From Ignavibacteriota bacterium (GTDB taxonomy: Bacteria; Bacteroidota; Ignavibacteria; Tepidaquicellales; Tepidaquicellaceae), in assembly GCA_003135995.1 (NCBI GenBank), contig PNBM01000130.1, positions 8,864 to 23,145 of the forward strand: a stretch of 14,282 bases of DNA, written 5' to 3'. Within the stretch, counting starts at the first letter, position 1. Every line of letters begins with the position of its first letter. The notes under the pieces were generated by a model. That model worked only from the letters and a program-made list of their open reading frames with translations. It ran no database searches and had not been told where the DNA came from. This document shows, in pieces, positions 1-7,281 of the stretch. Made by a program: the position numbers and the translations under genes.

Positions 1-1
1 A

Positions 2-298
2 GACGATGTATTTAGAATAAATATGTTACTTGAAACAATTAAATTGAGAAATCAATTCACACATACGGAAGACAGAAATTTGAACAGAATGGCTATTAAA
101 GGAATTATTAACATAAAAAGCGAACTTGCAGAAACATATCTAAAAAATAACAGATATGATGAATATTTTAAAAACATGAAATATATTTTTATAAATTATT
201 CTCCGAAAACTTCAACTGAATATTTTAAATTATATTTTAAATTTTTTTACCTGTTATTAAAAAAGTTAATTAAAGGGAGCAACAAATCAAAGAGATAG
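2..298 (+). CDS. 3' end of an upstream gene, possibly a glycosyltransferase C-terminal tail (partial)
   Basis: The frame is open from the left edge of the window and stops with TAG at 296-298, so this is the last 98 or so residues of a gene that begins outside. An ATG at 23 lies in frame, but the open frame before it argues for continuation and not a new start. The visible protein is helical, rich in Lys, Asn and Tyr, and ends in a basic tail. It has no catalytic motif. By position, next to a flippase and in a glycan locus, it could be the C-terminal helical tail of a family 2 glycosyltransferase, but this is inference only. Its last 13 bases overlap the inferred start region of the flippase, which suggests translational coupling. 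Confidence 0.5.
   Translation, partial: DDVFRINMLLETIKLRNQFTHTEDRNLNRMAIKGIINIKSELAETYLKNNRYDEYFKNMKYIFINYSPKTSTEYFKLYFKFFYLLLKKLIKGSNKSKR
272..279 (+). promoter_or_regulatory. Shine-Dalgarno-like sequence for the flippase
   Basis: AAAGGGAG, with core GGGAG at 275-279, lies six bases before the ATC codon at 286. That spacing is ideal for a ribosome binding site and favours initiation at or very near 286. The same GGGAG core precedes the kinase gene at 8261. The ATG at 367 has no comparable element in front of it. Confidence 0.4.
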
Positions 299-1752
299 TA
301 AAATCAACTTCGAAATTATCTGTTTTTACTTTTACGAATATATTTCTCGGCATAGTCAGGGTAAAAATGTTTTCTCTGATTCTCGGCGTCTCGGGTCTCG
401 GAATTATATCACAATTACTTAATTTCCAAACTTTTGCAATTTTTATTGTATCCGTAGGAATACCACTCGGATTTACCAAATATATATCGGAAAGTAAAGA
501 TGATGATAAGCACCTCACAAACATTATTTTTCTTAATTCTCTCAGAATCCTCACAATATCATCAGTAATTTTTGCGATTATAATATCTATATTATCGAAG
601 TACATATCCGATTTTTTATTTAATGACGTCAACTTTTATTATTTTATCTTAATACTTGCTCTTTTTATTCCTTTTTCTGCCTTTAGCGGTTTTTTAGAGG
701 CTTACTTAAAAGGGTTGAGGGATATTAGTCTTCTCACTAAATTATTAATTTCTGCAGCAGTTACCGGTACGTTTTTTACATTAATATTTTTATTTTTGTT
801 CGGACTTAATGGGGCAGTAATCGGATCGTTATCAAATTCTCTGATATCGACTGTGATCTATTTTGTTGTAATGAAAAAAAAATTGTTAATTCCCAAATTA
901 AAAATATTTACAAGATTCAACAGGGAAATAATTGATAATATTATAAAAATTGGATTTGCAAGTTTAATCGCCGGAGCTTTTGCGCAATTAATATTATTAT
1001 TAATTAGAACGATAACAATTGATCATATGGGTGTTTACGGGAATGGAATATTTCAAAGTGTTTTAACGATTTCTTTAAATTATTTCGGATTTATATTTAT
1101 TTCTTTAAGTTCCTATTCATTTCCGAAAGTAGCAAGTTTAAAATTAAATAGTGAAATTGTTGAAGAAATAAATACCAACTTCAGATATATAATTTTTTTA
1201 ATGATACCGTTAGTCGCTATTGTATTTGTGTTCAGAGAACTTGTCATTGCTTTGCTATTTTCCAGGGATTTCTCATCTGCAGAACCATTATATAAATTTC
1301 AATTTTTCGGTGATTTATTTAAAGCTTTTTCCTGGGTACTCGGATTATGGTTGCTTCCAAAATTGAAAATTATACTTTGGTTAAGTTTAGACGTAATATT
1401 ATATACAAATTTTATTTTAATATATATTTGTTTATTAAAATTTTATTCTAATGGATTAGACAGTTTAGCTATATCATATCTGCTATCAAATTTTATTCAT
1501 TTTATTATAAATCTAATAGCTTCAAGAAAATACATTAATTTCCGATTTTTCCCAAAAAATTTAAATGCTGCTATTACGGGAATATTTATTTTAGTAATTT
1601 TAGTATTTATTTCGGAATACAAAATTATACTTGGTTATATAAGCATATTTCCTGCTTTACTCATATGGTTTATTTATGCTATTAAAAAGAGCGAATGGCT
1701 TTTTATTAAGGATAATGTCAAAAAATATGTATATAGCAAATTTGTATCGTAA
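286..1752 (+). CDS. Wzx-type polysaccharide (O-antigen) flippase, non-canonical start
   Basis: This is a multispanning membrane protein of the polysaccharide flippase (MATE-like/MOP) superfamily, expected to move lipid-linked repeat units across the inner membrane. Long hydrophobic segments run through almost all of it, separated by short basic loops; about a dozen or more helices are plausible. The first in-frame ATG is at 367, but codons 286-366 encode a typical flippase N-terminus, including KSTSKLSVFTFTN and NIFLGIVRVK, that would form the first helix. No ATG, GTG, TTG or CTG occurs in frame between the stop at 271-273 and 367. I place the start at ATC 286, six bases after a GGGAG element, giving 488 residues, usual for the family; from 367 it would be 461 and lack the first helix. 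It overlaps the preceding gene by 13 bases. A GT4 gene follows after 25 bases. The family call is firm; the start is uncertain. Confidence 0.85.
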   Translation: MKEIVKSTSKLSVFTFTNIFLGIVRVKMFSLILGVSGLGIISQLLNFQTFAIFIVSVGIPLGFTKYISESKDDDKHLTNIIFLNSLRILTISSVIFAIIISILSKYISDFLFNDVNFYYFILILALFIPFSAFSGFLEAYLKGLRDISLLTKLLISAAVTGTFFTLIFLFLFGLNGAVIGSLSNSLISTVIYFVVMKKKLLIPKLKIFTRFNREIIDNIIKIGFASLIAGAFAQLILLLIRTITIDHMGVYGNGIFQSVLTISLNYFGFIFISLSSYSFPKVASLKLNSEIVEEINTNFRYIIFLMIPLVAIVFVFRELVIALLFSRDFSSAEPLYKFQFFGDLFKAFSWVLGLWLLPKLKIILWLSLDVILYTNFILIYICLLKFYSNGLDSLAISYLLSNFIHFIINLIASRKYINFRFFPKNLNAAITGIFILVILVFISEYKIILGYISIFPALLIWFIYAIKKSEWLFIKDNVKKYVYSKFVS

Positions 1753-1777
1753 GAATTTTTTTTATTTGTATAATTAA

Positions 1778-2947
1778 TTGAAAAATATATTATTTGTCTC
1801 ACATAGTTCGTATTCTACAGGGGGAGCTGAAAATGATTTTGAAAGACTTTTGTCATACTTTTCAAACCTAAACGGTAAATATGACATACATTGTTTATTA
1901 CCTTACAGCGAAGGGATTAAAATATATACGAGATATTGTAATGAATCCGGAATAATCAGAGAAGGAGTGTTCCCGACTTATTGGTGTAATTTAATGGATT
2001 ATATTAAATATGTGATAAAAGGATTTATACAAGTCAATGAAATAAGAAAATTTATAAAAAATAAGAATTTCGATTTAATAATATTAAATGTCAGCGTATT
2101 AATTATTCCAGCCATATATTTTAAATTTAAAAAACAAAAAATAATAGTTTTCATAAGAGAATATATTAAACCCGATATATTCAGAAAACTTATTTATAAA
2201 ATACTATCTAAAACTTCAATTTATTTATTCGCCGTATCCAATTTATTAAAAAAAGATTATGTAGAAATTACGAACACTGATAATATTTCTACCGTTTACT
2301 CAGCGATTGAAAACCAAAAAAATGATTTCATTCAAAATAATAAAATCATATATGAGAATATTGATAAAAAAATTTGTAATTTACTTTTTTCGAGCAGATT
2401 TAAATTATTAAATATTGGACCGGTATGTAAACTTAAAAATCAAATTTTAATAATAGAAGCTTTAAACCGAATAAAAACAAAAGGGCTTGATGTTCCAATT
2501 TTTATTAGCATAGGTGATTTTAATAAAAATTCAAAATATGTCAGGAAAATAACCGAATTAATTAATACATACGATTTAAATGAATATTGTTATTTCCTCG
2601 GAAATTTGAATAAAACAATTACTCATAATATACTTAATATCGCAAGCACTTTAATTATTTCATCTTTAAGCGAAGGAATGCCCCTTGTAATGGTAGAAGC
2701 AATGAAATTTGGTGTACCGCTAATAGCAACAAACGTAGGTGGAATACCCGAAATTATTAAAAACTCATTTAATGGTTTATTAATTAATCCTGACAGCACA
2801 GAACTTGAGGATGCGATTCTTAAAATTATACCTGATGACAATCTTAAAAATAATTTAATAAAAAACGCAAAAATATTTGAAGATAAATATTTCAATCTGG
2901 AAAAGAATTTAATTGAAATTGAATCTATTGTCGAAAAAATATTCTGA
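1778..2947 (+). CDS. Family 4 glycosyltransferase (GT-B fold)
   Basis: This 389-residue cytoplasmic or membrane-associated glycosyltransferase adds a sugar from a nucleotide donor to the growing lipid-linked oligosaccharide. The N-terminal Rossmann domain opens with KNILFVSHSS and a TGGAE acceptor-side loop. The C-terminal donor domain begins near residue 210 with NIGPVCKLKNQ and contains the GT4 E-x7-E signature in SEGMPLVMVE (Glu299 and Glu307), followed by the typical GVPLIATNVGGIPEII stretch. The start is TTG at 1778; a stop codon lies directly upstream in frame (1775-1777) and the protein begins exactly where family members do, so the start is well fixed. No clear ribosome binding site is seen. 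The donor and acceptor cannot be read from the sequence. A 91-base gap follows before the next gene. Confidence 0.9.
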   Translation: MKNILFVSHSSYSTGGAENDFERLLSYFSNLNGKYDIHCLLPYSEGIKIYTRYCNESGIIREGVFPTYWCNLMDYIKYVIKGFIQVNEIRKFIKNKNFDLIILNVSVLIIPAIYFKFKKQKIIVFIREYIKPDIFRKLIYKILSKTSIYLFAVSNLLKKDYVEITNTDNISTVYSAIENQKNDFIQNNKIIYENIDKKICNLLFSSRFKLLNIGPVCKLKNQILIIEALNRIKTKGLDVPIFISIGDFNKNSKYVRKITELINTYDLNEYCYFLGNLNKTITHNILNIASTLIISSLSEGMPLVMVEAMKFGVPLIATNVGGIPEIIKNSFNGLLINPDSTELEDAILKIIPDDNLKNNLIKNAKIFEDKYFNLEKNLIEIESIVEKIF

Positions 2948-3038
2948 GAACACAGTAAAATTAATAAATCAAAAAGAATACATATTTTACGGAATTTAAT
3001 AGTATCGGAAAGATAATAATATTTTATAAAAATCATAA

Positions 3039-3980
3039 ATGATGATTCCCACAGTATCGATAATAATCGTAAATTACAATACAGATATTTATTTGAAAAA
3101 ATGTTTAGATACTATTATTAAAAACACTAAAGGGATAACATATGAAATAATTGTCATAGATAATAATTCATCGAGACGTGAAATAGAAAAATTTCCCCTA
3201 ATATTTCCAGATGTAAAATTTATATTTCGGAATTGTAATGACGGTTTTGGTGCGGGTTGTAATGAAGGGGTAAGAAATTCTTCATCTGATTTTATATTGA
3301 TAGTAAATCCTGATATATTATTTATAAATAATGCTGTTAAGTTATTGTATGAAGTTATGATGAATTACAAAGGTATCGGTCTTTGTTCACCATTGTTTAT
3401 AGACGAAAACGGAAACAGCTTATTTTCATTTAATAAATTTCCTAATTTAAAATGGGAGTTAATTGAATTTTTTGGATTGGATGGGACTAAAAGCGAAAAT
3501 AAATTATTAAAATTATTAGATAATCATAGGGACCCTGATAAACCTTTTTATTTTGATAGTGTAACAGGAGCCTGCATGTTTTTAAGAAAAGATATCTTTT
3601 TAAAAGTCGGAGGTTTCGATACAAAAATTTTCCTTTATTATGAAGATACAGATATTCAGAAAAAAATTTCGAATGCAGGGTATAAAATTGCCTGCATACC
3701 TGCTATCAAAGTAATACATCATCAGAATATATCTACAAAAAAATCAGGTGATGAAAATTCGTATTTGTTAAATTTAAACAGAAGCAAACTTATATATTAT
3801 TTAAATAATACGGGAGTAACCAAAAGAACAATTTTAAGAATAATGAACATTTTAAGTTATTTTTTAAGATTAATATCTCTTTATTTGAGATTAAAATATA
3901 AAAGCCAGAGAAAACAAAAGGCTTATCAGTATCTGCAAATATTAAAATATAATCTGTTTTATCATACAATCAAAAAATAA
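3039..3980 (+). CDS. Family 2 glycosyltransferase (rhamnosyltransferase-like, WbbL type)
   Basis: This 313-residue GT-A protein starts with the classic VSIIIVNYNT strand, followed by EIIVIDNNSS and the NDGFGAGCNEG loop of the WbbL-like GT2 group. The metal-binding DxD position reads NPD (residues 90-92), common in this subgroup. A later GACMFLRK and the YYEDTDIQKK stretch (Glu202, Asp203, Asp205) carry the presumed catalytic base region. The C-terminal 60 residues are basic with a weakly hydrophobic amphipathic segment, suggesting membrane attachment. Two adjacent ATG codons (3039 and 3042) are possible starts. WbbL-like enzymes often transfer rhamnose, but no dTDP-rhamnose genes are in view, so the sugar is unassigned. 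The next gene's coding frame begins within about 20 bases of this stop. Confidence 0.9.
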   Translation: MMIPTVSIIIVNYNTDIYLKKCLDTIIKNTKGITYEIIVIDNNSSRREIEKFPLIFPDVKFIFRNCNDGFGAGCNEGVRNSSSDFILIVNPDILFINNAVKLLYEVMMNYKGIGLCSPLFIDENGNSLFSFNKFPNLKWELIEFFGLDGTKSENKLLKLLDNHRDPDKPFYFDSVTGACMFLRKDIFLKVGGFDTKIFLYYEDTDIQKKISNAGYKIACIPAIKVIHHQNISTKKSGDENSYLLNLNRSKLIYYLNNTGVTKRTILRIMNILSYFLRLISLYLRLKYKSQRKQKAYQYLQILKYNLFYHTIKK

Positions 3981-3996
3981 ATATTTACACAGGAAA

Positions 3997-5046
3997 ATTT
4001 ATTTTTTTCTTCCGGAATATCCCGGCTTCACTACAGGCGGAATAAAATATCATAATAAAGTATATGAATATCTAAAAAAGACAACAGACGGAATTGAAAT
4101 TCTTGGATTAAAACCTGATTTCGAGAACATCAAAAACAATAAAATCCTTAAGTTGCTTGCAGGCTTTTATTATGTGTCAAAAGTCGATAAGAATTCTATA
4201 ATAGTAGTGACGAATACAGAATACCTCTATTTTCTTCTTCCTATATTTATTAGTAAATTATTGAAACGCCATAAGTACTATATGATAATACATCACTTGT
4301 TAAGTGATCAGCGGAAGAGTCCATTTAAAGATTTTATTGAAAGGGTGTACATTAAAACAGCAGATAAAATTGTTACGGTGAGCAATACTACACATAAAAT
4401 TCTGTTAGAAAAAAAAATCATAAATAAGGACATAGATATTATAGAACCGGGTTTGGATATTTTACCCGAAAAAGAAATCAGGATCAAAACAAATGATATT
4501 TTTAAGATACTATTTATAGGTACTATTGAAAAGAGAAAGGGATTGAATCTTTTAATAGAAGCATTGCATATTTTACAATTCAATAAATTTGAATTAACTG
4601 TTATTGGAAATATAAAGACGTATAATTATTATTCAGAAATACTGAGTTTAATTGAAAAATACAGTTTGAAACAGAATATAATTTTTCTGCAAAATTTATC
4701 AAATGAAGATTTGATAAAAAAATATTCAGAATCGGATTGTTTAGTTTTCCCGACATTATGGGAAGGGTATGGAATGGTGGTAACAGAAGCAATGGCATGC
4801 GGATTACCTATTATTGCATCTGATATTCCTTCGATTCGGGAATTAATGTCAGAAGGAAAACACGGATATCTTGTTGAACCTTCAAGACCGGATTTAATTG
4901 CCGATAAACTGAATATATTATTCAATAATCCCGAACTTAGAAAAAGAATGGCAATAAATTGTATTGAAAAAGCAAAGCATTTTAAAAACTGGAACGAAAT
5001 ATCAAAACTTCATTATGAATTACTTGAAAAATTTCGAAAGCAATAA
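3997..5046 (+). CDS. Family 4 glycosyltransferase with no canonical start codon
   Basis: This is a GT-B glycosyltransferase. The donor domain is clear: ILFIGTIEKRKGLNLLIEAL opens it, and WEGYGMVVTEAM gives the E-x7-E pair (Glu256 and Glu264 counted from 3997), followed by GLPIIASDIPSIREL. The first accepted start codon in frame is TTG at 4153, but this would delete the N-terminal strand. Codons from 3997 encode IYFFLPEYPGFTTGGIKYHN, a textbook GT4 N-terminus with the Gly-Gly acceptor loop, so the gene must begin near 3991-3997. There is no ATG, GTG, TTG or CTG there in this frame, and none in another frame reads through from close by. I use ATT 3997 (349 residues). The codon AGG at 3991 sits where an ATG would give MKIYFFLPEY. 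Either a rare AUU start or a lost start codon is possible. The function call is firm; expression is uncertain. Confidence 0.85.
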   Translation: MYFFLPEYPGFTTGGIKYHNKVYEYLKKTTDGIEILGLKPDFENIKNNKILKLLAGFYYVSKVDKNSIIVVTNTEYLYFLLPIFISKLLKRHKYYMIIHHLLSDQRKSPFKDFIERVYIKTADKIVTVSNTTHKILLEKKIINKDIDIIEPGLDILPEKEIRIKTNDIFKILFIGTIEKRKGLNLLIEALHILQFNKFELTVIGNIKTYNYYSEILSLIEKYSLKQNIIFLQNLSNEDLIKKYSESDCLVFPTLWEGYGMVVTEAMACGLPIIASDIPSIRELMSEGKHGYLVEPSRPDLIADKLNILFNNPELRKRMAINCIEKAKHFKNWNEISKLHYELLEKFRKQ

Positions 5047-5068
5047 ATTAACAACAACCGATATATAA

Positions 5069-6232
5069 ATGAAAAAAATCAAAATATTAAATATTGTAAC
5101 TAATGTAGAAGACGGCGGTCTGGAAATGCTTGTTTACAGGATTTATAAAGGACTCGATAAAAACAAATATGATTTAAATTTATGTTCGCTTATACCTTCA
5201 CCGGATACTTTTATAATGAAAGATTTCAGGAAAGTCTGTTCCAATATATATAATTTAAATTTAACAAATAAGAATCTTAAATATTCCGATTATCTTAAAA
5301 ATTTAGTTGAAATTTTTAAAATTGTAAAAATCATCCGGCAGAATAAAATTGACATAGTTCATTCACACGATTTTTTCCCTGCCCTCCATGCACGAATTGC
5401 GGTCATTATTTGTAAATTGACTTTCTCAAGGTATCCAAAAAAAGTTTATTCAACCTATCATAATACTTATTACTGGCTGAAGCCGGTTCATCGATTCATA
5501 AATAAGTTGTTATCTTATGTTACGACTAAAATTGTTTGTGTCTCAAAATCAGCCATGGAAGATGCGATTAAGAAAGAACATATAAACAGAAATAAATTCG
5601 TTGTTATTTATAACGGAATGAATTCCGATGAATTCTACCGTGATGATGAAATGAAAATTTCGCTAAAAGCATATTATAATTTTAAACCTGATGATTTCAT
5701 TATAGGGAACGTAGGGGTTATTTCGGTTCGAAAAGGTCAAATCTATCTCCTGAAAGCTTTTAAAATATTATCAAATATTTATTCCAAATTAAAACTTGTT
5801 ATAGTTGGAAGTATCAGAAATTTTGAAATGGATATTTATGATGAAATTATTAATTATATAAAAGATAATGAGTTGGAAGACAAAGTAAAAATTCTGGATA
5901 CGGTCAGAGATGTAAACAAAATATATAATTTAATCGATATTTTTGTCATGTGCTCAATCACAGAAGGATTTGGCTTATCAGCTTATGAAGCAATGCTCAC
6001 TGAAAAAATTTGCATATTTTCAGACATTCCGGTTTTTAAAGAACTTACCGACAACGGAAAAGCAGGATATCTTTTTGAGAATAAAAATCCTGAATCACTT
6101 AGCAAAGTATTGAAGGATGTTCTCGATAATTACGACAATCTCGGGGAGAGAAGAAAATTTGCGAGAGAACACGTAATTAAAAATTTCGATTACTTCGATA
6201 TGGTTGAAAAATACGATAAATTATATTCATAA
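5069..6232 (+). CDS. Family 4 glycosyltransferase (GT-B fold)
   Basis: This 387-residue glycosyltransferase begins with ATG 5069 and the strand KIKILNIVTN, followed by the acceptor loop VEDGGLEMLV. The segment around IVHSHDFFPALHARIA is the usual HxH-type region of GT4 enzymes. The donor domain begins with IIGNVGVISVRKGQIYLLKA, and the E-x7-E signature is in TEGFGLSAYE (Glu299 and Glu307), followed by ICIFSDIPVFKEL. No signal peptide or membrane span is seen, so a peripheral membrane enzyme acting on cytoplasmic-face lipid-linked sugars is expected. It lies 22 bases after the previous GT4 gene with no obvious ribosome binding site. It is the last gene before the largest intergenic gap in the window. 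Sugar specificity is not readable. Confidence 0.92.
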   Translation: MKKIKILNIVTNVEDGGLEMLVYRIYKGLDKNKYDLNLCSLIPSPDTFIMKDFRKVCSNIYNLNLTNKNLKYSDYLKNLVEIFKIVKIIRQNKIDIVHSHDFFPALHARIAVIICKLTFSRYPKKVYSTYHNTYYWLKPVHRFINKLLSYVTTKIVCVSKSAMEDAIKKEHINRNKFVVIYNGMNSDEFYRDDEMKISLKAYYNFKPDDFIIGNVGVISVRKGQIYLLKAFKILSNIYSKLKLVIVGSIRNFEMDIYDEIINYIKDNELEDKVKILDTVRDVNKIYNLIDIFVMCSITEGFGLSAYEAMLTEKICIFSDIPVFKELTDNGKAGYLFENKNPESLSKVLKDVLDNYDNLGERRKFAREHVIKNFDYFDMVEKYDKLYS

Positions 6233-6373
6233 GACTAATTTTGGTAATATTTACATCTTTTCGTGAGATATATCTTTCAATAATCATTATTCATGCCGGG
6301 ATACTTTAATATTTAATATTTCTTTTTGCATTTCAAAAAATTAAAATTATATGAATCTTTATGCTTACATTTG

Positions 6374-6392
6374 AAAGATACTTATTATCTTT
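6374..6392. repeat. Perfect 7-base inverted repeat overlapping a putative promoter
   Basis: AAAGATA (6374-6380) and TATCTTT (6386-6392) are exact reverse complements separated by CTTAT. The right arm lies inside the TATCTTTG element at 6386-6393, so a protein bound to the repeat could control that element. With an AT-only stem apart from one G-C pair, a stable RNA hairpin is unlikely; a DNA operator is the more natural reading. Chance is possible in DNA this AT-rich. Confidence 0.35.
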
Positions 6393-6393
6393 G
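6386..6393 (+). promoter_or_regulatory. Putative Bacteroidota-type -7 promoter element (TATCTTTG)
   Basis: TATCTTTG exactly fits the TAnnTTTG -7 consensus known from Bacteroidota housekeeping promoters and lies 26 bases before the TTG start of the GT2 gene at 6420. An upstream TTTG is at 6370-6373, but only 12 bases separate the two, shorter than the usual spacing of about 19. The element would drive the last glycosyltransferase and the sugar cassette. It depends on the organism really belonging to that group. Confidence 0.3.
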
Positions 6394-6419
6394 CCAATAT
6401 TTTTTAAAAGATTTATTTA

Positions 6420-7259
6420 TTGAATAATCAGGAATTTCTACCATTAGTTAGTATTTTAATGCCGACGTATAACAGGGCTCATCTTGTTGTAAGGTCAATT
6501 GATAGTGTTATATCACAATCATATAAAAATTGGGAGCTTTTGATAATTGACGATGGTTCTACAGATGGTACAAGGGAAATCGTTATCGAGTATTCCAAAA
6601 AAGACGAAAGAATTAAATTTATCAATATTCCACGCACGGAATTTAAGGGGATTTCAAAATATTTAAACTTAGGAATTGAAAAAGCAAAAGGTAAATATAT
6701 AGCAAGAATAGATGATGATGATTATTGGTGTCATAAAGATAAATTAAATTATCAGGTTAATTTTCTTGAAAGTAATAAAGATTATGTATTGTGTGGCGGA
6801 GGTGTTCAACTTGTAGATATAAACGGAAAAGTTTTATATAAATATTTCGAAAATCATACAGACCGAGATATCAGGAGGAATGCTTTAAAATCGAATCCTT
6901 TCTCGCACAGTTCGGTTCTCTTTCGTAAAGAAATTGCTCAAACTTTAGGTGGTTATAAAGAATTAAGATATGCCGAAGATTGGGAAATTTGGTTAAGATT
7001 TGGAAAAGCAGGAAAACTTCACAATTTTAATGAATATTTTGTTACATATTTACACGCAGGACAAAATACTTCATTGTTAAATCAAAAAGACCTTGCAAAG
7101 AATATATTAAAACTCATAAAATCATACAGGCATGATTATCCGAATTATTATATAGGGTTTATGCTAAACTCAATGCAATACTTATATTCTTTCATGCCAA
7201 TCTTTTTCAGGAAAAGAGTCCATACTTTTCTTGTTTATATAAAAAGAAAATATTTTTAA
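6420..7259 (+). CDS. Family 2 glycosyltransferase (GT-A fold)
   Basis: This 279-residue glycosyltransferase starts with TTG 6420 and soon shows PLVSILMPTYNRAHLV, the canonical GT2 nucleotide-binding strand. ELLIIDDGSTDGT (Asp44, Asp45) and ARIDDDDYW (Asp98-Asp101) supply the nucleotide- and metal-binding acidic residues. A later HSSVLFRKEIA and the YAEDWEIWLRFGKAG segment (the ED-W motif) are typical of the group. The C-terminus is basic and partly hydrophobic, suggesting peripheral membrane binding. No ATG is available at the right place, and the TTG start puts the protein beginning where relatives begin. It follows the long gap with a possible promoter, so it may be the first gene of a transcription unit that continues through the sugar cassette. 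The transferred sugar is unknown; the cassette's product is a reasonable guess by proximity. Confidence 0.92.
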   Translation: MNNQEFLPLVSILMPTYNRAHLVVRSIDSVISQSYKNWELLIIDDGSTDGTREIVIEYSKKDERIKFINIPRTEFKGISKYLNLGIEKAKGKYIARIDDDDYWCHKDKLNYQVNFLESNKDYVLCGGGVQLVDINGKVLYKYFENHTDRDIRRNALKSNPFSHSSVLFRKEIAQTLGGYKELRYAEDWEIWLRFGKAGKLHNFNEYFVTYLHAGQNTSLLNQKDLAKNILKLIKSYRHDYPNYYIGFMLNSMQYLYSFMPIFFRKRVHTFLVYIKRKYF

Positions 7260-7281
7260 TAAATCTTCATTTTAAACTATC

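Larger units (their letters stand above)
6233..6419 (+). other. Largest non-coding gap, with inverted repeats and a possible promoter
   Basis: This 187-base, very AT-rich gap separates the first four glycosyltransferases from the last one and the sugar cassette. It holds a 10-base palindrome AGATATATCT at 6266-6275, a TATCTTTCAA at 6271-6280 that is the exact reverse complement of TTGAAAGATA at 6371-6380, and a short hairpin at 6374-6392. No ORF or terminator-like GC-rich stem with a T-run is evident. It is the best candidate here for an internal promoter or control region. Confidence 0.5.

Noticed and set aside
270..632. Antisense open frame over the start of the flippase gene, and other minus-strand frames across the window
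   Set aside because: They mirror strong + strand genes, show no domain or motif of their own, and arise easily in AT-rich coding DNA.
2948..3038. Possible terminator or promoter in the 91-base gap after the first GT4 gene
   Set aside because: It is AT-rich with a weak TATC/GATA inverted repeat, but there is no GC stem with a T-run and no full promoter consensus, so it was not listed as a feature.
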